7,790 bases of DNA from Alphaproteobacteria bacterium. GTDB taxonomy: Bacteria; Pseudomonadota; Alphaproteobacteria; Sphingomonadales; Emcibacteraceae. The notes beneath the pieces were generated by a model that was given only the letters and a program-made list of their open reading frames with translations, had not been told where the DNA came from and did not search any database. This document shows, piece after piece, positions 1 through 7,072 of this stretch. Location of the stretch: contig JAADGA010000159.1 of NCBI GenBank assembly GCA_013152615.1, positions 1 through 7,790 of the forward strand. Reading direction: 5' to 3'. The position numbers and the translations under genes were made by a program. Each line of letters opens with the position of its first letter. Position 1 is the first letter of the stretch.

Positions 1-1
1 G

Positions 2-322
2 GCCGCGGTGCCGGACGCCGATGTTGCGGTTACCAACCCGACGCATTTTGCCGTTGCCCTGAAATATGATCAGGCTAAAATGGAGGTGCCGGTGGTGGTG
101 GCCAAGGGCGCGGATCATATTGCCTATAAAATTCGTCAGGTAGCAGTAGAAAATGATATTCCGGTTCTGGAAAATCCGCCTCTGGCCCGGGCAATATATG
201 CCACGGTCGAGATCGATGAGGAAATCCATGAAGACCATTACAAGGCGGTAGCCGAGGTGGTCGGCTATATCCTGCGGATCAGAAAGGGCGAAACCGCCTA
301 TTATAAACCGTCCGGGGACTGA
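2..322 (+). CDS. flhB: FlhB, flagellar type III export apparatus switch protein (3' end only)
   Basis: This is the last ~106 residues of FlhB; the reading frame is open to the left edge, so the start and the membrane domain lie outside the window. FlhB is an inner-membrane part of the flagellar type III export gate, and its cytoplasmic domain switches export from rod/hook to filament substrates. The signature is the NPTH autocleavage motif at bases 35-46, within the context [14 protein letters not shown]. In this family the chain cuts itself between N and P. The segment after it ([20 protein letters not shown], then [16 protein letters not shown]) is the classic FlhB C-terminal domain. The usual family length is roughly 350-360 residues, so about a third is present. 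It could in principle be a type III secretion homologue (SctU/YscU), but the motif context and the adjacent cckA favour the flagellar version. The gene ends in TGA 53 bases before the first possible cckA start. Confidence 0.95.
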   Translation, partial: AAVPDADVAVTNPTHFAVALKYDQAKMEVPVVVAKGADHIAYKIRQVAVENDIPVLENPPLARAIYATVEIDEEIHEDHYKAVAEVVGYILRIRKGETAYYKPSGD

Positions 323-355
323 TCGCAGGGCTGAAATTACCGGCCACCGCTATTT

Positions 356-372
356 CGGGATCATTTTTCCCG
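356..372 (+). other. Short potential hairpin between flhB and cckA
   Basis: CGGGA (356-360) and TCCCG (368-372) form a 5-bp inverted repeat with a T-rich 7-base loop. It ends three bases before the ATG at 376. It has no U-run after it, so it is not a convincing terminator. If it forms in the mRNA it would lie where a ribosome binding site for the 376 start should be. That fits the absence of a Shine-Dalgarno sequence there and favours the next ATG at 400. A repeat this short can occur by chance. Confidence 0.3.
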
Positions 373-375
373 CTA

Positions 376-2913
376 ATGATTACAGAGAAGAAAATTTTAA
401 TGAATGGTGCAAAGATGACCCGGCCTGTTGTGATTAAATCTATTGATTACCCGTTTCTGATTACCCTTGGCGGTATTGGCGGGGGCGGGCTTGCCTCTGG
501 TGCCGGACTGCTGCTCGGGCTGGCTGTGGGCAGTATTTCACTGGGGTATTTGCTGGCGGCGGTCTGTCTGGCGGTGACCATCGTGATACTTGGAACTTGT
601 GTTTATAAAGGCTGTGAAACGCCCGCAGCAGGAGTGATGCCGCTGCCGGTGACCGGCATAAAGCAGCCCCATGTTATCACCTCGCTTGAGGGCAAGCTGG
701 TTTATTGCAATATGCCCTATCGCCGGTTCATAAAGGCGGGCCTGAAAACAAAAATTCTGTCGCCGCTCAATCTGATGAGCCGTGACCAGCAACAACCGCT
801 GGCGGCGGCGCTGTTATTACTGGAAAAAGGCGTTGAGGACGCGCGGATCATTCAATTTATTTCCGGGGAAGATGAAAAGAAATATGCCGAGGTGACCCTG
901 AGCCGCAGAGAGGGGCAGGAGGATTATGTTAACTGGGTATTTTCCCCGGTAATGTCAGAAGTGCCGACAGCGAATATGGATCATCGTGACCCCGGATTTA
1001 ATCTGGAGCGTCTGGGCGGTATTCTGGATTACAGTGATTGCGGCCTGATTGCGGTGTCGGAACAGGGACAAATTATCTATGCCAATGACATGCTCTTTCA
1101 CTGGCTGACCGGGCAATCAGTTCAGGAAATACACCTGCCCCGGTCGCTGGCTGATTTTTGTCCGGTTGCGCCGGGGCAGCTAACCGGGCAGATTCAGATA
1201 AAAACCCTGTCCGGTGAGGTGATATTGCTGGAATTCTTACCCGTTGAGATCATGGCCGCGCCCGCCAGGAATCAGAGCCTTTTGCCGTCTGCCCGGGACA
1301 ATTCCGCTGTGGTCACCTGTCAGGTACTGTTATGTGACGCCAAGGGGGCGGCCGCTCCCGCCACTGATGTTCCGGCGGATATCTCCAACCGGGAAAATAT
1401 TAATTTTGATCGTTTCTTCCGTGAATCTCCGATTGGCATTGCCATCGTCACTGCACAGGGCGAGGTTCTGGAAAAAAACCATATCTTCCGCGAATATATT
1501 CATGAGCTGGATATCAAAAACAGACGGAGTTTGAAACATATCATTGACCCGGATGAATATCGGGAATTTTATGACGGGATTGAGGCCACACTGACCACCG
1601 GACGGGCGGCGCTGATTGCCGATGTCGGTTTTAAAGGCAAGGGCGAAAAATATGGCCAGATATATATCACCCGTCTCAATAAATTTGCCGACCATGACAA
1701 TGTGGTTATTCTTTACCTGATTGATACCACCGAACAGAAAAATCTGGAACTGCAATTCGCCCAGTCCCAGAAGATGCAGGCGGTGGGCCAGCTTGCCGGC
1801 GGGGTGGCTCATGACTTCAATAACCTGCTGACCGCGATTATCGGCTTCAGCGATTTGCTGCTGGTGCGCCACGGCCCGGGCGATCAGTCATTTTCCGATA
1901 TCATCCAGATCAAACAGAATGCCAACCGGGCGGCTAATCTGGTGCGCCAGTTGCTGGCCTTCTCGCGCCAGCAGACCCTGCGGCCAAAAATACTGGTAAT
2001 CACCGATGTTCTGGCCGAATTATCCAATCTGCTTGGCCGCCTGATTGGGGACAATATCAAGCTTGAAATGACTCATGGCCGCGATCTGGGTCAGGTCAAG
2101 GTCGATCAGGGCCAGATGGAACAGGTCATTATCAACCTGTGTGTCAATGCCCGCGACGCCATGGACAAGCAGGGCAAGATCTCCATCCGGACCCGCAATA
2201 TCTCCATGCAGGAATCGCGCAGCCTGAACCAGCGTTATCAGGTGATGCCGCCCGGTGAATATGTCCTGCTTGAGGTCGAAGATACCGGGTCCGGCATTGC
2301 CAAGGAACATCTGGGCAAGATTTTCGAACCGTTTTTCAGCACCAAGGAGGTTGGCAAGGGCACCGGGCTTGGCCTGTCGACGGTTTACGGCATCGTCAAG
2401 CAGACCGGCGGTTTTGTGTTCCCGGCAAGCGAGATTGGCCGGGGAACAGTCTTCAGCATCTATCTGCCGGTTTACAAGGAAACCCGCAAAGAAATTGTCG
2501 AAGCCGAAGCGGTGAGTGTTGAAAAACCAACCCGGGACCTGACCGGAAAGGGGACGATATTGCTGGTGGAGGATGAGGATGCGGTCTGTATGTTTGCCTC
2601 GCGCGCGCTCAGGAACAAAGGCTATAATGTTTATGAGGCCAATAGTGGGGAAGCAGCACTGGAATTATTCGAGAAAATAGAGGATGAACTCGATCTTTTA
2701 ATCAGTGATGTCGTCATGCCGGTTATGGACGGTCCGACACTGGTGCGTAAAATCCGCGAAACCAATGATAAACTGAAGGTGATCTTCATTTCCGGCTATG
2801 CCGAGGATGCCTTTGATAAAACCCAGCGCGAAGATGATTTTTATTTTCTGCCCAAACCGTTCAGCCTGCGCCAGCTTGCCGAGCAGGTCAAGGAGGTTCT
2901 GGAGCGGGACTGA
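376..2913 (+). CDS. cckA: CckA-type hybrid sensor histidine kinase/response regulator
   Basis: Membrane-bound hybrid kinase that heads the alphaproteobacterial phosphorelay to ChpT and then CtrA/CpdR, controlling cell cycle and motility. The product is 845 residues. Residues ~27-49 and ~53-77 are two glycine- and leucine-rich membrane segments. Three PAS-like regions follow at ~95-190, ~210-330 and ~345-455, the last two the clearer. The HisKA domain has the motif [11 protein letters not shown] with phospho-accepting His479. The ATPase domain shows an N box ([11 protein letters not shown], Asn591), a G1 box (DTGSGI, 636-641) and a G2 box (GKGTGLGLS, 660-668). The C-terminal receiver has the acidic pair Glu732/Asp733, phospho-accepting Asp778, Ser806 and Lys827. 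All catalytic residues are present. It is longer than the Caulobacter protein (about 690 residues), mainly in the sensor part. The start is uncertain: ATG 376 has no ribosome binding site, while ATG 400 has AGAGAAG at 384-390 nine bases upstream and would give 837 residues. It lies downstream of flhB in the same direction, possibly co-transcribed. Confidence 0.93.
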   Translation: MITEKKILMNGAKMTRPVVIKSIDYPFLITLGGIGGGGLASGAGLLLGLAVGSISLGYLLAAVCLAVTIVILGTCVYKGCETPAAGVMPLPVTGIKQPHVITSLEGKLVYCNMPYRRFIKAGLKTKILSPLNLMSRDQQQPLAAALLLLEKGVEDARIIQFISGEDEKKYAEVTLSRREGQEDYVNWVFSPVMSEVPTANMDHRDPGFNLERLGGILDYSDCGLIAVSEQGQIIYANDMLFHWLTGQSVQEIHLPRSLADFCPVAPGQLTGQIQIKTLSGEVILLEFLPVEIMAAPARNQSLLPSARDNSAVVTCQVLLCDAKGAAAPATDVPADISNRENINFDRFFRESPIGIAIVTAQGEVLEKNHIFREYIHELDIKNRRSLKHIIDPDEYREFYDGIEATLTTGRAALIADVGFKGKGEKYGQIYITRLNKFADHDNVVILYLIDTTEQKNLELQFAQSQKMQAVGQLAGGVAHDFNNLLTAIIGFSDLLLVRHGPGDQSFSDIIQIKQNANRAANLVRQLLAFSRQQTLRPKILVITDVLAELSNLLGRLIGDNIKLEMTHGRDLGQVKVDQGQMEQVIINLCVNARDAMDKQGKISIRTRNISMQESRSLNQRYQVMPPGEYVLLEVEDTGSGIAKEHLGKIFEPFFSTKEVGKGTGLGLSTVYGIVKQTGGFVFPASEIGRGTVFSIYLPVYKETRKEIVEAEAVSVEKPTRDLTGKGTILLVEDEDAVCMFASRALRNKGYNVYEANSGEAALELFEKIEDELDLLISDVVMPVMDGPTLVRKIRETNDKLKVIFISGYAEDAFDKTQREDDFYFLPKPFSLRQLAEQVKEVLERD

Positions 2914-2946
2914 TGGCCGGGAATCACCTGATCTGATAACCGGCCA
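2914..2946 (+). repeat. 7-bp GC-rich inverted repeat directly after cckA, with internal direct repeat
   Basis: TGGCCGG (2914-2920) and CCGGCCA (2940-2946) are perfect inverted copies separated by 19 bases, starting at the first base after the cckA stop. The octamer ATCTGATA occurs in the loop (2931-2938) and again just outside the repeat (2949-2956). As RNA this gives a stable GC stem with a large loop, but no U-tract follows, so it is at best an atypical transcription end or an mRNA 3'-stabilising stem. Its function is not shown by the sequence. Confidence 0.45.
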
Positions 2947-2985
2947 GAATCTGATACCCAGAAAATAATAAAGAGAACAAATTAT

Positions 2986-3002
2986 AAATAAATATATTAT
3001 TT
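2986..3002. repeat. AT-only palindrome upstream of the recA promoter
   Basis: AAATAA (2986-2991) and TTATTT (2997-3002) are inverted copies around an ATATA centre, inside a stretch of roughly 60 bases (about 2960-3020) that is almost entirely A and T. It ends about 30 bases upstream of the proposed recA -35 element. Such a tract could act as an UP-like element, a bend or a nucleoid-protein site, but low complexity alone can generate this palindrome. Confidence 0.25.
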
Positions 3003-3027
3003 CTGTTATATTTCAAGCGGTTAAAAA

Positions 3028-3047
3028 TGTTCTTGCTAAAAAGAACA
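3028..3047. promoter_or_regulatory. Perfect 7-bp dyad over the recA -35 region (operator candidate)
   Basis: TGTTCTT (3028-3034), six bases, then AAGAACA (3041-3047): a perfect inverted repeat 20 bases long that encloses the proposed -35 hexamer TTGCTA at 3033-3038. It looks like a binding site for a dimeric repressor or activator. The arrangement GTTC-N10-GAAC differs from the alphaproteobacterial LexA consensus (direct repeat GTTC-N7-GTTC), so a LexA assignment for the dyad itself is not secure. The right arm is shared with the LexA-like half-site pair at 3043-3057. Confidence 0.5.
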
Positions 3048-3060
3048 AAATGTGTACATT
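3033..3060 (+). promoter_or_regulatory. Likely sigma-70-type promoter of recA
   Basis: TTGCTA (3033-3038; 4 of 6 matches to TTGACA) and TACATT (3055-3060; 4 of 6 to TATAAT) are separated by 16 bases. Transcription would start near 3067, giving a leader of about 45 bases before the recA ATG at 3112. It sits in the AT-rich gap between cckA and recA and is overlapped by operator-like sequences, as expected for a damage-inducible gene. Exact hexamers are inferred. Confidence 0.45.
3043..3057 (-). promoter_or_regulatory. Candidate LexA (SOS) operator of recA
   Basis: On the minus strand this reads GTAC-N7-GTTC, one mismatch from GTTC-N7-GTTC, the direct-repeat LexA box known for Alphaproteobacteria. 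On the plus strand it is GAAC (3043-3046), seven bases, GTAC (3054-3057). It covers the spacer and the start of the -10 element of the proposed recA promoter, a position where a bound repressor would block polymerase. recA is a standard LexA target, which supports the call. The imperfect half-site keeps the confidence moderate. Confidence 0.45.
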
Positions 3061-3111
3061 TATCTGTGATTGCAACTTTCCACCGGCTATGAGATACAGA
3101 GGAGACGGATA

Positions 3112-4206
3112 ATGTCAGCGCCACAGATCAAACTTGTAAGACAGGGAAGAATGGATAAACAAAAGGCACTGGACGCCGCCTTGAGCCAGATTGAACGGGC
3201 CTTTGGTAAAGGGTCGATTATGAAACTTGGCAAGGGGACGGCGATGGAGGTTGAGGCGGTCTCCACCGGCTCCCGCTCGCTCGGGCTTGATATCGCCCTC
3301 GGCATCGGCGGATTGCCCAGAGGACGGGTGGTTGAAATTTATGGCCCGGAAAGTTCCGGCAAAACCACGCTGGCCCTTCATGTCGCGGCGGAGGTTCAGC
3401 GTGAGGGCGGGGTCGCCGCCTTTATTGATGCCGAACATGCGCTTGATCCGGTCTATGCCAATGCGCTCGGGGTTGATATTGATGAATTTCTGATTTCCCA
3501 GCCGGATACTGGCGAACAGGCGCTCGAAATTGCTGATACGCTGGTGCGTTCCGGTGCGGTTGAAGTGCTGGTGATCGATAGCGTGGCGGCATTGACCCCG
3601 CGGGCGGAGCTTGAGGGTGAGATGGGCGATAGCCATGTCGGGCTTCAGGCGCGGCTGATGTCACAGGCGTTGCGCAAACTTACCAGCTCTATTTCCAAAT
3701 CAAAATGTATGGTAATTTTTATCAACCAGATCCGGATGAAGATCGGGGTGATGTATGGCAGCCCGGAAACGACTTCCGGCGGCAATGCGCTGAAATTCTA
3801 TGCCTCGGTTCGTCTGGATATCCGCCGTATCGGCGCGATCAAGGAAAAAGACGAGATTGTTGGCAACCAGACCCGGGTCAAAGTGGTGAAGAACAAGGTG
3901 GCCCCGCCGTTCAAAGTGGTTGAATTTGATATTATGTATGGTCATGGCATTTCAAAAAACGGTGAATTGATTGATCTCGGGGTTAAAGCCGGGGTGGTTG
4001 AAAAATCCGGCTCATGGTATTCCTATGACAGCCAGCGCATTGGTCAGGGCCGCGAAAATGCCAAGCGTTTTTTGCGGGATAACCCCGATCTTGCCAATAA
4101 ACTGGAACTTTCCATCCGCAGAAGCGAGGGTATTCTCGACGAAGCCATGCTCAAGCAGGGGGTAAGCCGTGCGGATGACAGTGATGATCAGGACGATCAA
4201 GGATGA
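3112..4206 (+). CDS. recA: RecA recombinase
   Basis: ATP-dependent DNA strand-exchange protein of the cytoplasm; it coats single-stranded DNA, drives homologous recombination and triggers LexA self-cleavage in the SOS response. The product is 364 residues, normal for the family. The Walker A motif GPESSGKTT is at 78-86, the catalytic glutamate is Glu108 (AEHALDP) and Walker B is VLVIDS at 152-157. The DNA-binding L2 region runs from about 205 to 229 ([20 protein letters not shown]). The C-terminal tail is strongly acidic ([10 protein letters not shown]), as in other RecA proteins where it tempers DNA binding. The ATG at 3112 is chosen because AGAGGAG (3098-3104) lies seven bases upstream; an in-frame TTG at 3070 lies too close to the promoter, and an ATG at 3151 would give a shorter protein without an equally good ribosome binding site. 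No disrupted residue is seen. Likely controlled by LexA from its own promoter and ended by the hairpin at 4268. Confidence 0.98.
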   Translation: MSAPQIKLVRQGRMDKQKALDAALSQIERAFGKGSIMKLGKGTAMEVEAVSTGSRSLGLDIALGIGGLPRGRVVEIYGPESSGKTTLALHVAAEVQREGGVAAFIDAEHALDPVYANALGVDIDEFLISQPDTGEQALEIADTLVRSGAVEVLVIDSVAALTPRAELEGEMGDSHVGLQARLMSQALRKLTSSISKSKCMVIFINQIRMKIGVMYGSPETTSGGNALKFYASVRLDIRRIGAIKEKDEIVGNQTRVKVVKNKVAPPFKVVEFDIMYGHGISKNGELIDLGVKAGVVEKSGSWYSYDSQRIGQGRENAKRFLRDNPDLANKLELSIRRSEGILDEAMLKQGVSRADDSDDQDDQG

Positions 4207-4232
4207 TCGCTGATCTATAGATAATAAATTTA

Positions 4233-4265
4233 CAGCCGAATCCCGGCTGCCAGGGTCCTGACCCT
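4233..4265 (+). other. Two adjacent small stem-loops after recA
   Basis: The first is CAGCCG (4233-4238) pairing with CGGCTG (4244-4249) around a 5-base loop. The second is AGGGT (4252-4256) with ACCCT (4261-4265) around CCTG, with possible flanking pairs either side. They lie directly upstream of the recA terminator with almost no gap. They may protect the recA mRNA 3' end or help termination; neither has its own U-run. Confidence 0.45.
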
Positions 4266-4267
4266 TG

Positions 4268-4299
4268 GGACGTCAGCATTCTGGCGTCCTTTTTATTTT
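4268..4299 (+). terminator. Rho-independent terminator of recA
   Basis: GGACGTCA (4268-4275) pairs with TGGCGTCC (4282-4289) through eight base pairs including one G-T wobble, with a 6-base loop, followed directly by TTTTTATTTT (4290-4299). This is a textbook intrinsic terminator. It lies 61 bases after the recA stop and 90 bases before alaS, so it should separate the two transcription units. Confidence 0.85.
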
Positions 4300-4318
4300 G
4301 AGGTGGTTCAAGCAGAAC

Positions 4319-4347
4319 TGGACAGGAGCTGGTGCAATCGTTAAAAC
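4319..4347 (+). promoter_or_regulatory. Weak candidate promoter for alaS
   Basis: TGGACA (4319-4324; 5 of 6 matches to TTGACA), a 17-base spacer, then TAAAAC (4342-4347; 4 of 6 to TATAAT). A promoter is expected between the recA terminator and alaS, and this is the best-spaced pair I can see. It would give a leader of about 35 bases. The -10 is poor and other placements are possible. Confidence 0.3.
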
Positions 4348-4389
4348 TTGGGACATATTTACGGGATAATAAAGGAAGGCTGTATCCAG

Positions 4390-7029
4390 ATGAAGGCAAA
4401 AGATACCAATGAAATCCGGCAGATTTTTCTGGATTATTTTGCCGGGCAGGATCATGAAATTGTTGCCAGTGGGCCGCTGGTACCGCAGAATGATCCGACC
4501 CTGATGTTCACCAATGCCGGTATGGTTCCGTTCAAGAATGTTTTTACCGGGGCTGAGACCCGTCCTTACCGGCGGGCGGCATCAAGCCAGAAATGCGTCC
4601 GCGCCGGTGGCAAGCATAATGATCTTGACAATGTCGGCTATACCGCCCGCCATCATACTTTTTTTGAAATGCTGGGGAATTTCTCCTTTGGTGACTATTT
4701 CAAGGAACAGGCGATCTTTCATGCCTGGACCCTGCTGACCCGGGAATATGGCCTTGACCCGGCCCGGTTGGTGGTGACGGTATATCATCAGGATGACGAG
4801 GCTTTCGACCTGTGGCGGAAGATTTCAAAGTTACCGGCAGATCGTATTATCCGTATTGCCACCGCCGATAATTTCTGGTCGATGGGCGATACCGGCCCGT
4901 GCGGCCCGTGTTCGGAAATCTTTTATGATCACGGCGAAGATATTTCCGGCGGACTTCCCGGCAGTGCTGATGAAGACGGTGATCGCTATGTCGAAATCTG
5001 GAATCTGGTATTCATGCAATATGATCAGCAGGCGGATGGCAGCCGCATAAATTTACCGCTGCCGTCGATTGATACCGGTATGGGGCTGGAACGGATCGCG
5101 GCGGTACTTCAGGGTACTCATGATAATTATCAGACCGACCTGTTCCGAAAGCTGATTGAGGCGTCGGCAGAATTCAGCGGGGTGGAGGCATATGGGGCGC
5201 ACAATATTTCTCACCGGGTGATTGCCGATCATTTGCGCGCCTGTTGCTTTTTAATTGCCGATGGCGTGCTGCCGTCAAATGAGGGCCGGGGTTATGTCCT
5301 GCGCCGGATCATGCGCCGGGCCATGCGTCACGCCCATCTTCTGGGGTGCCGCGAGCCGCTGATCTATCGGCTGGTGCCGACATTGATTGCCGAAATGGGT
5401 GCGGCCTTTCCGGAGCTGAAGCGGGCCGGGGCCTTGATAGCCGAGAGCCTGAAACTGGAAGAATACCAGTTCCGCAAGACGCTGGCACGCGGCCTCGGAC
5501 TGTTGGAAAACGAGGTCGCCCAATTGCCGGCGGGCGGCGTTCTGGCCGGTGAGGTTGCCTTTCGTCTTTATGACACCTATGGCTTTCCGCTTGATCTTAC
5601 CCAGGGCATGTTGCGCGCACGCGGATTGGCGGTGGATGAGACCGGGTTTGCCGCCGCGATGGCAGAACAGAAGGCGCGGGCGCGGGCGGCGTGGAAAGGT
5701 TCGGGCAGCGCCGCCACGGAAAATATCTGGTTTGAGGCCTGCGAACAGTATGGCGCCACAGAATTTTTCGGCTATCAGGCCTTGCAGACCCAGGGTAAAA
5801 TCCTGCTGATGGTTCGAGACGGCGGCAAAGTTGATATCGCAAGCTGCGGCGATGAGGTCGCGCTGATTACCAATCAAAGTGTTTTTTACGGCGAATCCGG
5901 TGGTCAGAAGGGCGATGCCGGCTGGCTTAATATGACGGACGGGGCCAGTGCCGAGGTGTTGGATACAGTGAAGAAGCTGGGTAAGCTTCATGTCCATATG
6001 GTGAAAATCACCAATGGTGCATTTGCGTGCTCGGACGTGGTTGATATGACGGTGGACGCGGATCAGCGGGACCGGTTGCGGGCCAATCATTCGGCGACCC
6101 ACATTCTGCATGCCGCTTTGCGCCGACGGCTGGGCGATCATGTCAGCCAGAAGGGGTCGCTGGTCGCCCCCGATCGGTTGCGGTTTGATTTCAGCCACGG
6201 CAAGGCCCTCACCCCCGAAGACCGGACGGTAATTGAACGTGAAGTCAACCGCATGATTCGCCAGAATAGCAGTGTCACCACCCACCTGATGACCCCGGAT
6301 GAAGCAATAGATTCAGGTGCCATGGCGCTGTTCGGTGAAAAATACGGCGATGAGGTCCGGGTGGTTTCTATGGGGACGGCGGATCATGATGCCTATTCCG
6401 TCGAGTTGTGCGGCGGCACCCATGTGCGCCGGACCGGTGATATTGGCTGTTTCCGGATTGTTGCGGAAACAGCGGTTGCCGCCGGGGTCCGCCGGATAGA
6501 GGCCGTGACCGGGGAGGCCGCGGACACTCATTGTCGTCAGCAGGAGCAGTATCTGAATGCGGCGGCGGCACGGTTAAAATCCCCTCCGGCACAGCTGGCC
6601 GGGCGGCTGCAGGCGCTGCTTGACGAGCGCAAGGCAACGGAGCGCGAAATGACCGGCCTGCGTCAGAAGATAGCGATGGGCGATGGCTCTGATATTAAAA
6701 TAGTCGGTCAGATAAAATTTATTGGCCGTATTCTGAACGGGATCAAGACCAGGGATCTGCGCGGCATTGCCACCAGGACCAGGGCGCAGATTGATTCAGG
6801 CATCATTGTCCTGATTGCGGTAAATGATGGCAAGGCCGGACTGCTGGTGGCGGTGAGTGACGATCTGAAAGACCGTATTTCCGCGCTTGATCTGGTGCGG
6901 GCCGGGGCTGTGGTCGTCGGTGGCAAGGGCGGTGGTGGTCGTTCTGACATGGCTCAGGCCGGGGGACCGGACGGCAGCAAGGCAGGTCAGGCCATTGTGG
7001 CAATAGAGGAAATTGTAAAAGAATTATAG
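4390..7029 (+). CDS. alaS: Alanyl-tRNA synthetase
   Basis: Class II aminoacyl-tRNA synthetase that joins alanine to tRNA-Ala in the cytoplasm and hydrolyses mischarged Ser- and Gly-tRNA-Ala. The product is 879 residues, the usual full length. The N-terminal catalytic domain shows the AlaRS-specific [16 protein letters not shown] motif (90-105) and class II motif 3, GMGLERIA, starting at 230. The editing domain carries the zinc-binding HSATH (567-571) and CGGTH (674-678; Cys674 and His678). The C-terminal C-Ala domain ends with the glycine-rich [16 protein letters not shown] (844-859). The ATG at 4390 is chosen because it gives the usual N-terminus ([17 protein letters not shown]) and has AGGAAGG at 4373-4379, ten bases upstream; the in-frame TTG at 4348 adds 14 atypical residues. 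All expected motifs are intact. The recA-alaS order is common in Proteobacteria. No terminator is visible after the TAG stop. Confidence 0.98.
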   Translation: MKAKDTNEIRQIFLDYFAGQDHEIVASGPLVPQNDPTLMFTNAGMVPFKNVFTGAETRPYRRAASSQKCVRAGGKHNDLDNVGYTARHHTFFEMLGNFSFGDYFKEQAIFHAWTLLTREYGLDPARLVVTVYHQDDEAFDLWRKISKLPADRIIRIATADNFWSMGDTGPCGPCSEIFYDHGEDISGGLPGSADEDGDRYVEIWNLVFMQYDQQADGSRINLPLPSIDTGMGLERIAAVLQGTHDNYQTDLFRKLIEASAEFSGVEAYGAHNISHRVIADHLRACCFLIADGVLPSNEGRGYVLRRIMRRAMRHAHLLGCREPLIYRLVPTLIAEMGAAFPELKRAGALIAESLKLEEYQFRKTLARGLGLLENEVAQLPAGGVLAGEVAFRLYDTYGFPLDLTQGMLRARGLAVDETGFAAAMAEQKARARAAWKGSGSAATENIWFEACEQYGATEFFGYQALQTQGKILLMVRDGGKVDIASCGDEVALITNQSVFYGESGGQKGDAGWLNMTDGASAEVLDTVKKLGKLHVHMVKITNGAFACSDVVDMTVDADQRDRLRANHSATHILHAALRRRLGDHVSQKGSLVAPDRLRFDFSHGKALTPEDRTVIEREVNRMIRQNSSVTTHLMTPDEAIDSGAMALFGEKYGDEVRVVSMGTADHDAYSVELCGGTHVRRTGDIGCFRIVAETAVAAGVRRIEAVTGEAADTHCRQQEQYLNAAAARLKSPPAQLAGRLQALLDERKATEREMTGLRQKIAMGDGSDIKIVGQIKFIGRILNGIKTRDLRGIATRTRAQIDSGIIVLIAVNDGKAGLLVAVSDDLKDRISALDLVRAGAVVVGGKGGGGRSDMAQAGGPDGSKAGQAIVAIEEIVKEL

Positions 7030-7072
7030 ATTTTGAATGGCCCCGGTTATATGGCGGCAGAGGATTGCAGGG

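Noticed and set aside
1330..1872. 180-codon minus-strand open frame inside cckA
   Set aside because: It overlaps the third PAS-like region and the HisKA domain of cckA on the opposite strand; no ribosome binding site or family resemblance.
2921..2951. Two GAATC (GANTC, CcrM methylation) sites between cckA and recA
   Set aside because: GANTC also occurs repeatedly within the cckA coding region, for example near 1190, 1270, 1422, 2069 and 2211, so there is no visible enrichment to suggest methylation-dependent control.
3021..3060. CtrA-type site (TTAA-N7-TTAA) in the recA or alaS upstream regions
   Set aside because: Single TTAA sequences occur near 3021 and 4341, but no second half at the right spacing.
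3115..3636. 173-codon minus-strand open frame inside recA
   Set aside because: Fully antisense to conserved RecA coding sequence, with no independent support.
4207..4389. Possible T-box or riboswitch leader before alaS
   Set aside because: T-box control of alaS belongs to Gram-positive bacteria; no T-box core sequence is seen, and the terminator sits upstream of the likely alaS promoter, fitting the end of recA better.
5275..6285. Long open frame of 336 codons on the minus strand inside alaS
   Set aside because: It lies entirely within the well-supported alaS gene in an opposing frame; its translation has no recognisable motif and is an effect of GC-rich codon use in alaS.
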